Source: Rhizobium sp. SL42
GTDB taxonomy: Bacteria > Pseudomonadota > Alphaproteobacteria > Rhizobiales > Rhizobiaceae
NCBI RefSeq assembly: GCF_021729845.1
Contig: NZ_CP063397.1
Location: 3,982,001-4,046,000, forward strand
Reading direction: 5' to 3'
Length of the DNA: 64,000 nucleotides
Position numbers and translations under genes: made by a program. The notes beneath the pieces were generated by a model. The model was not told where the DNA came from and did not search any database. It saw nothing but the letters and a program-made list of their open reading frames with translations. The stretch's first letter is position 1. The number at the start of each line of letters is the position of its first letter. Positions 8,019-17,727 of this stretch are shown here, piece after piece.

Positions 8019-9827
8019 TCACCCCTTGTTTCGCGACGCGATATAGGCCCGCCAGCCCCCGAGTTCGGTCACCTCCCGGGCACCCTCGATCGCGTAGGGT
8101 TCGCAGAGGAAACCGGATACCTGGCTGCCGTCATCGAGCGTGACCTTGCCGATCCCAAGCGGTGCCGGAATATTCTGGACGAAATGCCCGAAGGCTTCCG
8201 GCGTCACCTTCCACACCTCAACCTCCAGCCCCTTGCCGGCAAAACTCGGCTCGCGGATCAGGCCCGGCTTCGGCGGCACCGTGTTCGGCAATACATAGAG
8301 ACGGTAGTCGCCCGCCGTGCGGCAGGTCTTCAGCAGCTTGCCACCGGGGCCCGTCAGTTCATGGTTGAGGGGCATGCCGGTCAGATGCGCACCGACCACC
8401 ATGATCGTCACCAGGCCGTCATCCACTGCGCCGACCCGGCTTGCCTCGGGTATCTCCGCCGTTTTGTCCTTGCCCATGCCAGCGGCAAGGGCACGATGCA
8501 TCGCATCGGCAAACGGCGCCAGCGCATCGTCGGAGAAGGACGGGCCAAACAACGTCACGCCGGCCGGCAGGTGATCGTCAGCATCGAAGCCGGCGGGAAT
8601 GGCGATCGCCGCATAACCGAACAGGTTGGCGAAATTGGTGTAGCGGCCAAAATGGCCGTTGCGCACGATCGGATCGGCCAGCATGTCCTCGACCGTATAG
8701 GTTGTTGGCGCCGTCGGCAGCATCAGGATATCGACCGCTTCCCATTCGGCGATGGCCTTCTGGCGAAGCGCACCGAGCCGGTACTGCCCTTCGAAGGCGG
8801 CAACGGCGTCATATCCCCTCGCCCCCTCGATGATGGTTCGCACCGTCGGATCGAAATCGCCGGCATTGGTTGCGATGAAATCCTTCACCGCCGCCAGCCG
8901 CTCGGCCACCCAGGGTCCATTGTAGAGCAATTCCGCCGCCTGCCGGAACGGTGCATAATCGAAGGGCATGATCGCAGCCCCCAACGACTTCGCCCTTTCA
9001 ATTGCGGCATCGTAAAGCGCTTCGACCTCTCTGTTGCCGAAAAATTCGCGCTCTGTGCCATCCAATACACCGATCCTGAGACCCGATGCCGGCAGGCCGG
9101 CAGGCGTTGCCTTGCGGGAATACGGATCGCCGGCATCATAGCCGTCCATCACCTTGCGGATCGCCACGCCGTCCCCCACGGTCGCGGCAAAGACCGTGAC
9201 CACGTCGACGCTGCGGCAGGCCGGCACGACGCCGACATTCGGCACCAACCCCGGCGTCGGCTTGATGCCGACGAGGTTGTTGAAGGCTGCCGGTACACGG
9301 CCGGAGCCAGCCGTGTCGGTTCCGAGCGCAAAGCTCGCCAGTCCCGAAGCGACGGCAACGGCCGAGCCTGAGGATGAGCCACCGGACACATAGGCCTTGT
9401 CGAAAACCGAACGCGGTGCGCCATAAGGCGAACGCGTGCCGTTGAGACCGGTCGCGAACTGATCGAGATTGGTTTTGCCGATCACAAGGCCACCGGCGGC
9501 CTTCAGCCTTGCGACGACGGTTGCATCCCTGTCCGGCGCATAGGCGAAGGCCGGGCAGGCTGCGGTCGTCGGCAGGCCCGCAACATCGATATTGTCCTTG
9601 ACGGCAAAGGGTATGCCCCAAAGCGGCAGGCTGTTCGGTTGCGGTGAATGCGCCATCAAGGCGTTTGCGGCGGCGCGAAGATCGTCATCCGGCGTCGCGG
9701 TGATGAAAACCGCAGGATCATCGGATGCATGCCGGCGGGCGATCACTTCTTCGACGAGAGCAAGCGGCGTCAATCCGGCGGCAAAGGCAGCCCTCAGCGA
9801 GGCCATGTCGAGAATGGTGGGTATCAT
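8019..9827 (-). CDS. atzF: Allophanate hydrolase
   Basis: 602 residues, the usual length of stand-alone AtzF. The amidase-signature core is clear: catalytic Lys in VKDNID and the Ser-rich GGSSSGSAVA segment with TDTAGSGR. A C-terminal domain of about 130 residues, characteristic of allophanate hydrolases, follows. The enzyme hydrolyses allophanate to two ammonia and two CO2. ATG 9827 overlaps the carboxylase stop as ATGA; longer frames from 10046 run inside the carboxylase gene and are shadows. It is the last step of the pathway and the last gene of the operon. Confidence 0.93.
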   Translation of the reverse strand: MIPTILDMASLRAAFAAGLTPLALVEEVIARRHASDDPAVFITATPDDDLRAAANALMAHSPQPNSLPLWGIPFAVKDNIDVAGLPTTAACPAFAYAPDRDATVVARLKAAGGLVIGKTNLDQFATGLNGTRSPYGAPRSVFDKAYVSGGSSSGSAVAVASGLASFALGTDTAGSGRVPAAFNNLVGIKPTPGLVPNVGVVPACRSVDVVTVFAATVGDGVAIRKVMDGYDAGDPYSRKATPAGLPASGLRIGVLDGTEREFFGNREVEALYDAAIERAKSLGAAIMPFDYAPFRQAAELLYNGPWVAERLAAVKDFIATNAGDFDPTVRTIIEGARGYDAVAAFEGQYRLGALRQKAIAEWEAVDILMLPTAPTTYTVEDMLADPIVRNGHFGRYTNFANLFGYAAIAIPAGFDADDHLPAGVTLFGPSFSDDALAPFADAMHRALAAGMGKDKTAEIPEASRVGAVDDGLVTIMVVGAHLTGMPLNHELTGPGGKLLKTCRTAGDYRLYVLPNTVPPKPGLIREPSFAGKGLEVEVWKVTPEAFGHFVQNIPAPLGIGKVTLDDGSQVSGFLCEPYAIEGAREVTELGGWRAYIASRNKG

Positions 9828-12800
9828 ACGGCTTCCTCCAGCACGACCAGCACATCGCCGGCCTTGACGTTTCGGCCCGGGCCGGCGCGCAGATCGCGCA
9901 CGGTGCCAGCGGCATGGGCGGTGACATTGATTTCCATTTTCATCGATTCGATGATGGCAAGTGTATCGCCGGGCTGGACCGCCTGGCCCTGCTCGACCAA
10001 AATCTTCCAGATATTTCCCGGCACGGCGCTTTCGACCCCGAAGCATCCCGCGGGAATATCGCCGCCGAGGCCGGGTCCGGCACCCTCATCGACGATAAAG
10101 CTGTCGAGCCCCTGTTCCTTCCAACGCAGACGCTCGACCTCGAAAGCGGTCTGCTGCTTCTGCTTGAAAGCCCCGATGCTGGCGGCATTGGCGGCCAGCT
10201 CGGCCTCGTAGGCCGCATAAGAGAACTCGCCCTCTTCTATCCGGACCGGATAGCCCCCATGCGGGAATGCGGCCCGTGCCTCCATCAGTTCCTCATGGCT
10301 CACGGGAAAGAAGCGGATCTGGTCGAAGAAATCGAGGAGCCACGGCTTGTCCTTGTGGAAGACCGGCGTCTGGCGCCAGGTGTTCCACACCTGGATGGTT
10401 CGGCCGAACAGCTGATATCCACCAGGCCCCTCCATCCCGTAGATACACATATAGGCCCCGCCGATCCCGACCGCATTTTCCGGCGTCCAGGTGCGTGCCG
10501 GATTGTATTTCGTCGTCACCAGCCGATGGCGGGGATCAAGCGGTGTTGCGACAGGCGCGCCGAGATAGACGTCCCCCAGCCCCATCACCAGATAGGACGC
10601 GTCAAAGATCGTGTCCTTCACTGCCTGCTCGTCGGCAAGACCGTTGATCCGGCGGATGAACTCGATGTTCGATGGGCACCAGGGCGCATTGGGACGCACC
10701 AGTTCCTGATACTTGCGCATCGCAAGTTCCGCCTGGGGATCGTTCCACGAAAGCGGCAGATAGACGGTGCGACTTGGAACCGTCACCGCCTGCGCGGGCG
10801 GCAGGCCGATCTCGATGTCCTGAAGCAGCCCCAGAAGCCGCATGCGGGTCAGAGCCGTGCCGTCATAATGGATCTGCAGCGAGCGGATGCCGGGCGTCAG
10901 ATCGATCAGGCCCGGCAGCTTGGCCGCTTTGACTGCCTCCATCAGGAGATGCACGCGCAGGCGAAGCGCGATGTCGAGCTGCATCTCGCCATATTCGACC
11001 AGCAGATTGTCGTCGCCCTGACGGCGATAGACGACCGGCACCGGACCGATCATGCTGGTTGCCAGGATCGGGGAACCGGCTTCAGGCGGAAGGCGAGAAG
11101 GCGGCACAGCCGGAACGGCGCACAAACCCTCGATACCCACGTCCTCATCCCTTGTCAGCGGATGAAACCGGATCCTGTCACCCGGCTTGAACTGGCCCAT
11201 CTTCCACTGCTCGTCGCGGGCAATCACCGCCGGGCAGACGAAACCTCCGAGACTTGGGCCGTCCGGACCAAGAATGATCGGCATGTCACCGGTGAAGTCG
11301 ATCGCACCGATCGCATAGGCATTGTCATGCAGGTTCGACGGATGAAGCCCCGCCTCGCCGCCATCGGTGCGCGCCCATTTCGGCGCAGGCCCGATCAGGC
11401 GCACACCGGTACGGGCCGAGTTGAAATGCACCTCGTATTCGGTCGCAAACAGCGTTTCGATATCCTCTTCAAGGAAGAAGTCCGGTGCACCATGCGGTCC
11501 ATAGACCACGCCGACGGACCATTCGCGCGACAGCATCGCAGGCTCGCTCGCGGCCCTCGCCTCCGGCTGTGGAGCACGGGCGAGCCTCAGCACATGACCG
11601 GCCCGAAGCGTACCGGTGGCATTGCCGCCAAACTGACCAAGCCCGAAAGTCGCCCGCGAACCAAGTACCACGGGAGCCGCGAACCCGCCCGCAACGGCCA
11701 GATAGGCGCGTTGCCCCGCCCCCTGGATCGGGCCGACGGTCAGTGTCTGGCCGGCCTTGACGGCCACAGGTACGCCATGTGGAACCGGCTCCCCATCGAG
11801 CATCATCGGCATGACGGCGCCGGCAAGCGCGATCACCACATCGGAGAAGAATTTGAGCACCGGCCCGGAGACCGTCAGCTCAAGCGCCGCCGTCTCGTCG
11901 CCATTGCCGACCAGCCGATTGGCATGACGGAACGAGCGCTCATCCATCGGGCCGCTTGGCGGCACACCGACATGCCAGAGACCGAGCCGCCCCGGCAATT
12001 CCTGCAGGCTGGACTGGGCTCCCGGTGCGATCACCTCGATCACATCCGGCACGAAGTCGAAATCCTTCAAGGCCGTTGTCGCGACATCGCCGCTGGTGAA
12101 CAGCTCGGAGGACGCAATGGCCTTCAAATATTCGAGATTGGTCTCGATGCCTGACAAAGCCGTAGCGGCGAGCGCTTGCGAGAGTGTCGCAATGGCCGAG
12201 GCCCGGTCGTCGGCAGACACGATCACCTTGGCCAACATCGGATCGTAGTAAGGCGTCACCTCGGTGCCGGTTTCGATCCAGTCATCGACACGCACATCAT
12301 CCGGAAACACTACCTCGGTCAGCAGGCCAGCACTCGGCCGAAAGCCAGCATGCGGCATTTCGGCATAGATGCGCGCCTCGATCGCGGCCCCTTTGGGCAC
12401 AAGTTCATCGTTGCCGGAAAGCACATCCTCACCGGCAGCCTGGCGGATCATCCATTCCACTAGATCGACACCGAAGACCGCTTCTGTCACCGGATGCTCG
12501 ACCTGCAAGCGCGTATTGACCTCGAGGAAGTAGAATTCCTCCCGAGCCGGGTCGTAGATGAACTCCACCGTGCCTGCCGAAGCATAATTGACCTTGCGGC
12601 CTAGAGCGACAGCCGCCGCATGCAGCCTCGAGCGCACGATCTCGGACAGTCCCGGCGCCGGTGTTTCCTCGATCACCTTCTGGTTTCGCCGCTGCAGAGA
12701 GCAGTCGCGCTCGCCGAGCGCGATCACCCGCCCATTGCCGTCACCGAAGATCTGCACCTCGACATGCCGCGCCTTGGCAACGAAACGCTCCAGATAGACG

Positions 12801-13384
12801 CGAGCATCGCCAAAGCTCGATTTCGCCGTGCGCTGCACGCTGTCGAACGATGCCTTCAGGCTCTCGGAATCGTGGCAGAGCGACATGCCGATTCCTCCGC
12901 CGCCGGCAGTCGACTTCAGCATCACCGGATAGCCGATCGCCTCTGCCGCCGACAGGGCCGCTTCGTCGCTGTCGAGCAGCCCGGACCCCGGCAACAGCGG
13001 AACACCGCTGTCCCGCGCCAATTCACGCGCCGTGTGCTTCAGGCCGAAATCGGCAATATTGGCCGGGCTCGGACCGATGAAGGCGATGCCTTCGGTCTTC
13101 AGCCGCTCGGCAAAGCCGATGTTTTCCGACAGGAAGCCGTAGCCGGGATGAACGGCCTCGGCGCCCGTCTGCTTGCAGGCGGCAATCACCGCATCGACAT
13201 TCAGATAGCTTTCCGATGCCGGTGCCGGACCGAGCCGCACCGCTTCATCGGCCATCAGCACGGCCTTGGAGAAACGATCGGCATCGGAATAGACCGCCAC
13301 GGAGGCGATCCCCATTTTCTGCAGCGTGCGAATGACGCGCACCGCGATCTCGCCGCGATTGGCAATGAGTACCTTCTTGAACAT
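9824..13384 (-). CDS. Biotin-dependent urea/guanidine carboxylase
   Basis: 1186 residues in the arrangement of bacterial urea carboxylases. The N-terminal biotin carboxylase (about 1-450) has the GGGGIGM loop and EVNTRLQVEH. Two carboxyltransferase regions homologous to KipA and KipI (about 480-1080) follow, then a C-terminal biotinyl domain with ESMKMEINV, the attachment lysine being about residue 1149. It carboxylates urea or guanidine using bicarbonate and ATP. The guanidine-I riboswitch and the two DUF1989 neighbours strongly favour guanidine, as established for riboswitch-controlled homologues. Its start overlaps the DUF1989 stop by one base. Confidence 0.92.
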   Translation of the reverse strand: MFKKVLIANRGEIAVRVIRTLQKMGIASVAVYSDADRFSKAVLMADEAVRLGPAPASESYLNVDAVIAACKQTGAEAVHPGYGFLSENIGFAERLKTEGIAFIGPSPANIADFGLKHTARELARDSGVPLLPGSGLLDSDEAALSAAEAIGYPVMLKSTAGGGGIGMSLCHDSESLKASFDSVQRTAKSSFGDARVYLERFVAKARHVEVQIFGDGNGRVIALGERDCSLQRRNQKVIEETPAPGLSEIVRSRLHAAAVALGRKVNYASAGTVEFIYDPAREEFYFLEVNTRLQVEHPVTEAVFGVDLVEWMIRQAAGEDVLSGNDELVPKGAAIEARIYAEMPHAGFRPSAGLLTEVVFPDDVRVDDWIETGTEVTPYYDPMLAKVIVSADDRASAIATLSQALAATALSGIETNLEYLKAIASSELFTSGDVATTALKDFDFVPDVIEVIAPGAQSSLQELPGRLGLWHVGVPPSGPMDERSFRHANRLVGNGDETAALELTVSGPVLKFFSDVVIALAGAVMPMMLDGEPVPHGVPVAVKAGQTLTVGPIQGAGQRAYLAVAGGFAAPVVLGSRATFGLGQFGGNATGTLRAGHVLRLARAPQPEARAASEPAMLSREWSVGVVYGPHGAPDFFLEEDIETLFATEYEVHFNSARTGVRLIGPAPKWARTDGGEAGLHPSNLHDNAYAIGAIDFTGDMPIILGPDGPSLGGFVCPAVIARDEQWKMGQFKPGDRIRFHPLTRDEDVGIEGLCAVPAVPPSRLPPEAGSPILATSMIGPVPVVYRRQGDDNLLVEYGEMQLDIALRLRVHLLMEAVKAAKLPGLIDLTPGIRSLQIHYDGTALTRMRLLGLLQDIEIGLPPAQAVTVPSRTVYLPLSWNDPQAELAMRKYQELVRPNAPWCPSNIEFIRRINGLADEQAVKDTIFDASYLVMGLGDVYLGAPVATPLDPRHRLVTTKYNPARTWTPENAVGIGGAYMCIYGMEGPGGYQLFGRTIQVWNTWRQTPVFHKDKPWLLDFFDQIRFFPVSHEELMEARAAFPHGGYPVRIEEGEFSYAAYEAELAANAASIGAFKQKQQTAFEVERLRWKEQGLDSFIVDEGAGPGLGGDIPAGCFGVESAVPGNIWKILVEQGQAVQPGDTLAIIESMKMEINVTAHAAGTVRDLRAGPGRNVKAGDVLVVLEEAV

Positions 13385-14037
13385 CAGCTGGCCTCACCAT
13401 CCCAGACCAGCACGCGCACCGGCGTCGGATCAAAGCCGTTGCAGGGATTGTTGATCTGCGGGCAATTCGAGATCACCAGCAACACATCCATCTCGGCCTT
13501 CAACTCGACATAGTCGCCGGGCGCGGAGATGCCGTCGACAATGGTCATCTCGCCGGTCGGCTCAATCGGCACATTCATGAAGAAATTGATGTTCGGCACG
13601 ATATCGCGCTTGCTCATGCCATGTCTGGAGACTTCGATGACAAAATTGTCCCGGCAGGCATGCAGATATTTCACGCCATGGCCGAAACGTACGGTATTGC
13701 TCTCGCAGGAGCAGGCGCCTGCAGACGTATCGTGACGGCCGCAGCTGTCCGCCGTCATCGTCAGCATCACGCGGCCCTCATTGGAGATGATCCTCGTGCC
13801 GGTCGAGATATAGGCAGCCCCCTGCTCGCGCATCGTGTCCTGGCTGGAATATCGCTCGGAAAAATCACCGGCATTGTAGAACAGCGTATCGATCGCCTGC
13901 TGGCCGTAGCTGTCCTCGATGCGCACGGTCTGCCCCGCCCGGATGACGGTGGAAAACGGCGCCTCGGCCGGAATGTAGTGGTCCTGCACCGCGTTGGAGA
14001 GCGTGCGATCGGCGGACGTCTGGATAAAGTTGTTCAT
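13384..14037 (-). CDS. DUF1989 protein, carboxyguanidine deiminase subunit (UAAP2)
   Basis: 217 residues of the DUF1989 family, formerly called urea-carboxylase-associated protein 2. It has a cysteine-rich segment (GACSCESNTVRFGHG) and a second conserved stretch (LVISNCPQ). In guanidine-degrading bacteria two paralogous DUF1989 proteins form the carboxyguanidine deiminase (CgdAB), which converts carboxyguanidine to allophanate. Which subunit corresponds to CgdA or CgdB is not assigned here. Conserved Cys/His residues may bind metal (inference). Confidence 0.88.
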   Translation of the reverse strand: MNNFIQTSADRTLSNAVQDHYIPAEAPFSTVIRAGQTVRIEDSYGQQAIDTLFYNAGDFSERYSSQDTMREQGAAYISTGTRIISNEGRVMLTMTADSCGRHDTSAGACSCESNTVRFGHGVKYLHACRDNFVIEVSRHGMSKRDIVPNINFFMNVPIEPTGEMTIVDGISAPGDYVELKAEMDVLLVISNCPQINNPCNGFDPTPVRVLVWDGEAS

Positions 14038-14051
14038 GGTTCCGCTCCCGC

Positions 14052-14879
14052 TCAGATCGCTGCAAAGGCGTTGTTTTCAAAGCCGCGAACAGCCTCTGCC
14101 GTGGCCGTACGGCAAAGGTCGTCGACTGCCGGTTCGACGGCTGCGATGCGGCTGACTGTGATCGGATTGGGCGCATAAACCGGATTGGGATCGAGCGGAT
14201 GCGGGCAGTTGGAAAAGCCGACAAGCATATCCATCTCGGCGCGCAACTCGACATAGTCTCCCTCGTGGACCAGCTCCGGCTGCCACTGAAACCGGCCTTC
14301 GGCATCAACACAAACCGGTGCGAACAAGGCAAGCGCCGCCGGAATATCGCGTTTGTCGAGGCCTGCCTTGGTGGCGAGCAGCACGAGATTGTCCCGCGTG
14401 TTGCGCATAGCGGCACCATTGGCGCCAGCATATTTCTTCGCGTTCGAGGAAGCCGTCGAACCACCCATCAAGCAGTCATGCGCACCGGACGAATCCTCGA
14501 TGATCGAGAACATCACCCTGCCCATGTCGGAAAAGATCACACGGCCCTTGCCGAGCCCGGTCGTCCACTGCACCTTGACCGTATCCGGCAGGTTCATGCG
14601 CTCGCTCGTGTCGGCAGCGTTCCAGGCGACGACCGAGACGGTCGAGTGCCCCTGATCGAGCGCAATGCGCAGCACCTCGTTGGCCCTGACTCGGGTCGAC
14701 CAGTACCAACCACCGGGAATGACTTCACGCTGCATGATCCGGTCTGCGGCAATTGCCGGCGCCGGAAGCTTGCTCCTGCCGGGCAATGCCTTGGGGGCGA
14801 ATTCCAGTCCCTTTTTCTGATGCTCTTCGTAGCGCGCCCGGTTGGCGGCGATTTCCTCGGGAGAACGTCTGATATGCAC
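14052..14879 (-). CDS. DUF1989 protein, carboxyguanidine deiminase subunit (UAAP1)
   Basis: 275 residues, the larger of the two paralogous DUF1989 proteins. It shares with the downstream gene the pattern SSGAHDCLMGGSTAS, ARxNLVLL-like and VGFSNCPHPLDPNP segments. It is predicted to pair with the 217-residue protein as carboxyguanidine deiminase. The 14-base gap between the two genes suggests balanced expression. Confidence 0.88.
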   Translation of the reverse strand: MHIRRSPEEIAANRARYEEHQKKGLEFAPKALPGRSKLPAPAIAADRIMQREVIPGGWYWSTRVRANEVLRIALDQGHSTVSVVAWNAADTSERMNLPDTVKVQWTTGLGKGRVIFSDMGRVMFSIIEDSSGAHDCLMGGSTASSNAKKYAGANGAAMRNTRDNLVLLATKAGLDKRDIPAALALFAPVCVDAEGRFQWQPELVHEGDYVELRAEMDMLVGFSNCPHPLDPNPVYAPNPITVSRIAAVEPAVDDLCRTATAEAVRGFENNAFAAI

Positions 14880-14917
14880 GGTTCATCTCCTGTCAGCGGA
14901 AGGCCGGGTCGTCCCGG

Positions 14918-15706
14918 CTAGTGACCTTGGCTAGGAACCGGGCCGTCCCGGTCGGGTCGAATGAGGGAGGCCTCGCCCGCCTTGCGGGGTGGCCAGATGG
15001 CAATGTCCTTGGTGATGGTGGCGCCGTAACGCAGCTTTTCCTCCGGCCGGTCGCGCGGCCGTTCGAAGGCAACCACGCGGGTCGCCAGCGTGAAGGCCTC
15101 GCGCATGTCATGGGTGACCATGACCACCGTCATCGGCGCCTCATGCCAGAGGCGCTTCATCAGCACATGGATCTCGGCCCGGATGCCCGGATCCAGCGCA
15201 CCGAAGGGCTCGTCGAGCAGCAGGACCTTGGGCTGCATGACCAGCGCCTGGGCAAGGGCGAGCCTTTGCTGCATGCCGCCGGACAGCTGGGCCGGATACT
15301 TGTCCTCGGATCCAGAAAGACCGACTGCGGCAATCATCGTTCGCGCCTCGTCGACCGCCTGCCGCCGCGCCGCGCCGAACAGCCTGGCGCTCAGGCGCGC
15401 CGCCCGAAGCTCCTTGCCGAGCAATACATTGCCGAGCACGGTCAGATGCGGAAACACCGAATAGCGCTGGAAGACGACACCGCGATCCGGCCCCGGCTCC
15501 GCCGGCAGGGGTTCGCCGTCGAGAAGGATTGTGCCGCGGGTAGGCCGCTCCTGGCCGAGCAGCATGCGCAGAAACGTGGTCTTGCCACAGCCGGAAGGAC
15601 CGACCAGCGCCACGAAGGCCCGGGATGCGATGTCGATCGACACGTTTTCCAGCACGATCTGGTCGCCATATTCCTTCCAGACATCCTTGATGCTGAGCGC
15701 GCTCAT
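14918..15706 (-). CDS. ABC transporter ATP-binding protein (TauB/SsuB/NrtD type)
   Basis: 262 residues from ATG 15706 (MSALSIKDVW). Walker A is GPSGCGKTT, the signature is LSGGMQQR and Walker B is LLLDEPFGALD. It belongs to the nitrate/sulfonate/taurine branch. The start overlaps the permease stop as ATGA; the longer frame to 15796 lies inside the permease. It powers the importer of the guanidine operon. Confidence 0.9.
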   Translation of the reverse strand: MSALSIKDVWKEYGDQIVLENVSIDIASRAFVALVGPSGCGKTTFLRMLLGQERPTRGTILLDGEPLPAEPGPDRGVVFQRYSVFPHLTVLGNVLLGKELRAARLSARLFGAARRQAVDEARTMIAAVGLSGSEDKYPAQLSGGMQQRLALAQALVMQPKVLLLDEPFGALDPGIRAEIHVLMKRLWHEAPMTVVMVTHDMREAFTLATRVVAFERPRDRPEEKLRYGATITKDIAIWPPRKAGEASLIRPDRDGPVPSQGH

Positions 15707-16521
15707 GCCTGCTTCTCCAATTCCGACCAGGGGAAGACGGCGATCCGCAGCCGGTCGAGCAGGTAGTCGGTCAGGACAGCAAGCAGCGTGATCCAAAGCA
15801 CATAGGGAAAGATCACATCCATCGCGAGGTAGCGCCGCACCAGAAAGATGCGATAACCAAGACCACTGTCGGACGAAATCGCCTCGGCCGCGATCAGGAA
15901 CAGCCAGGCCGGACCCAACTGCAGCCTGAGGCAGGTGATCAGCCGCGGCAGGACCTGCGGCAGCACGACCCGCAAGCCGATCTGCCAGGAATTGCCGCCC
16001 AGCGTCTCGGCCTTGATGATCTGCTCGCGCGGCAGTTCCATGGCCTTCAGCGCAAGGTCACGGATCATGATCGGTGCCACGCCGATGACGATGAGCGCAA
16101 TCTTCGAGGTCTCGCCGAGACCTGCGATGATGAAAAGGATCGGCAGAAGCGCCAGCGGCGGAACCATGGAAATGGCCGCAACGAAAGGCGCCAGCAACGA
16201 GCGAACATAGGGCAGCATGCCGATCAGCATGCCGGCCGCGAGCGCGATCGCGGTCGAGATCCCAAGACCGGCGAAGAGACGGGTCAAACTGGCGAGCGTA
16301 TCGGCCCACAGGATATACTCGCCGGTACGACCATCAGCGACGAAGGCCAGCCGGTTGATCGCCTCGGCAAAGCCGGCAAAACCCGGCAGAAGCTTGTCAT
16401 TGGCATTCTCGGTCAGTCGCGCCGCCGAGCCCATCGCATAGGCGACCAGCACCAGGGCGAAAGGCGAGAGCGCCAGCGCCAGGCGGGCGCCATTGCTCGG
16501 CCGTGCATTGATCCAGCGCAT
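15703..16521 (-). CDS. ABC transporter permease (TauC/SsuC type)
   Basis: 272 residues with six or so membrane segments and an EAA-type loop (IIKAETLGGNSWQIGLRVVLP). It is the single permease of this importer and would act as a homodimer. It lies between the binding-protein and ATPase genes of the riboswitch-controlled operon. Confidence 0.9.
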   Translation of the reverse strand: MRWINARPSNGARLALALSPFALVLVAYAMGSAARLTENANDKLLPGFAGFAEAINRLAFVADGRTGEYILWADTLASLTRLFAGLGISTAIALAAGMLIGMLPYVRSLLAPFVAAISMVPPLALLPILFIIAGLGETSKIALIVIGVAPIMIRDLALKAMELPREQIIKAETLGGNSWQIGLRVVLPQVLPRLITCLRLQLGPAWLFLIAAEAISSDSGLGYRIFLVRRYLAMDVIFPYVLWITLLAVLTDYLLDRLRIAVFPWSELEKQA

Positions 16522-16553
16522 CGGGACATCCTCCGTCGATGACAGCAGGGGGA

Positions 16554-16574
16554 GCCGGGCCCATGGGACCCGGC
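16554..16574 (-). promoter_or_regulatory. Intergenic hairpin between binding-protein and permease genes
   Basis: The minus-strand sequence GCCGGGTCC-CAT-GGGCCCGGC folds into a 9-bp stem (one G-U) with a 3-base loop. There is no T-run. Its likely role is mRNA stabilisation or partial attenuation after the binding-protein cistron. Confidence 0.55.
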
Positions 16575-16584
16575 ACGCTCCGGC

Positions 16585-17658
16585 TCAGAGCGTTCCCTTG
16601 GCCACGGCATCCATGTAGCTGGTGGTGAAGCGGAACTTGACGTTGCCCTTGTCGCCGAGGACGGAGCCGTCCGGCATCTCGATGCCGATCACGTCGGCCG
16701 AAGCCGCGCCGCTGCCGAGAAGCCCCTTTTCGAACAGGAAGGCGCGCACGAGATCCATGGTCTTCGGCAGGTCCGGCGATGCGGTGAAGGCAACGGCATC
16801 GGATGCCTTGTCGAACAGTTTGGTCGCTGCCATCTGGGCTTCGAAACCCGCAAGGTCCGTACCGGACGCTACGCCCATCGCCTCGCGCGCAGCCTTGCCC
16901 TCGGCGGTATCGGCCGTCATCACCGCCATCGTGTCATACCAGATACCGGCCAGCGCCTTGCCGAAATCGGGATTGTCCTTGAGCACATCGGAATTGGCGA
17001 CCATCAGGTCGATGATTTCGCCAGGAATCTGCGAGCTGTCGAAGACCTTCTTGGCCGAGGGTTCTTCCATGATGCTGGCGACCAGCGGGTTCCAGGTCAC
17101 GACAGCGGTGACATCATCGGCCTTGTAGGCGCCGACCATGTCCGCGTCGGACGTATTGACCACTTTCACGTCTCGTTCCGAAGAACCGATGCTTTCAAGG
17201 GCACGCGCCAGCAGGTAATGCGATACGGAGAATTCGACCAGATTGACGTTCGAGCCCTTGATATCCTCGAGCTTGTCCTTGCCCTTTAGAATGACCGCGT
17301 CATTGCCGCTGGAAAAGTCTCCGACGATCACGGCGGTCGTATCGACGCCACCCGCCGCCGGGATGGACAGTCCGTCCATATTGGTCAGCGTCACGGCATC
17401 GAAGGCACCGGCGGTATACTGGTTCATCGACTCGACATAGTCGTTGAACTGCGTCACCTCGATATTGATGCCGTATTTGTCGGCCCATTTCTTCACGATG
17501 CCCTTGTCGTTGGCATAGCCCCACGGCATCCAGCCGACATAGATCGACCAGGCAACCTTGAAATCCTTCTTCGCTTCGGCATGGGCCGGACCAAGACCGG
17601 ACAGCGTAATCGCTGCTGTCAACGCGGTGATGGAAAGAAGCTTCGAAAAAGTCTGCAT
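16585..17658 (-). CDS. Periplasmic binding protein, NMT1/TauA-like (candidate guanidine or urea ligand)
   Basis: 357 residues. A cleavable signal peptide ends in GPAHA near residue 27, followed by a mature protein of the NMT1/TauA-like fold (FKVAWSIYVGWMPWGYA). It is often annotated as a putative urea ABC transporter binding protein. Placement directly behind a guanidine-I riboswitch argues for guanidine or a guanidino compound. ATG 17658 has an AAGGGGAA site. It is the first gene of the operon. Confidence 0.87.
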   Translation of the reverse strand: MQTFSKLLSITALTAAITLSGLGPAHAEAKKDFKVAWSIYVGWMPWGYANDKGIVKKWADKYGINIEVTQFNDYVESMNQYTAGAFDAVTLTNMDGLSIPAAGGVDTTAVIVGDFSSGNDAVILKGKDKLEDIKGSNVNLVEFSVSHYLLARALESIGSSERDVKVVNTSDADMVGAYKADDVTAVVTWNPLVASIMEEPSAKKVFDSSQIPGEIIDLMVANSDVLKDNPDFGKALAGIWYDTMAVMTADTAEGKAAREAMGVASGTDLAGFEAQMAATKLFDKASDAVAFTASPDLPKTMDLVRAFLFEKGLLGSGAASADVIGIEMPDGSVLGDKGNVKFRFTTSYMDAVAKGTL

Positions 17659-17687
17659 TGAAATTCCCCTTTTGCTTTGTCCAAAAT

Positions 17688-17718
17688 GGGATCGGCATAG
17701 ACCAGCGCCGCCAATCCC
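17688..17718 (-). promoter_or_regulatory. Putative riboswitch expression platform (terminator-like hairpin)
   Basis: On the minus strand GGGATTGGC pairs with GCCGATCCC (9 bp, one G-U), followed by ATTTTGG, a weak terminator. AGACC at the aptamer's 3' end (17730-17734) is complementary to GGTCT in the loop (17699-17703), so alternative pairing is possible. The mechanism is an inference. Confidence 0.5.
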
Positions 17719-17727
17719 TTGGCTAAC

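Noticed and set aside
9725..12154. 809-codon open frame on the plus strand
   Set aside because: It is antisense to the urea/guanidine carboxylase gene, which has clear biotin-enzyme motifs.
9824..13384. Pyruvate or acyl-CoA carboxylase
   Set aside because: The KipI/KipA-type middle domains and the DUF1989 and AtzF neighbours are specific to urea/guanidine carboxylases.
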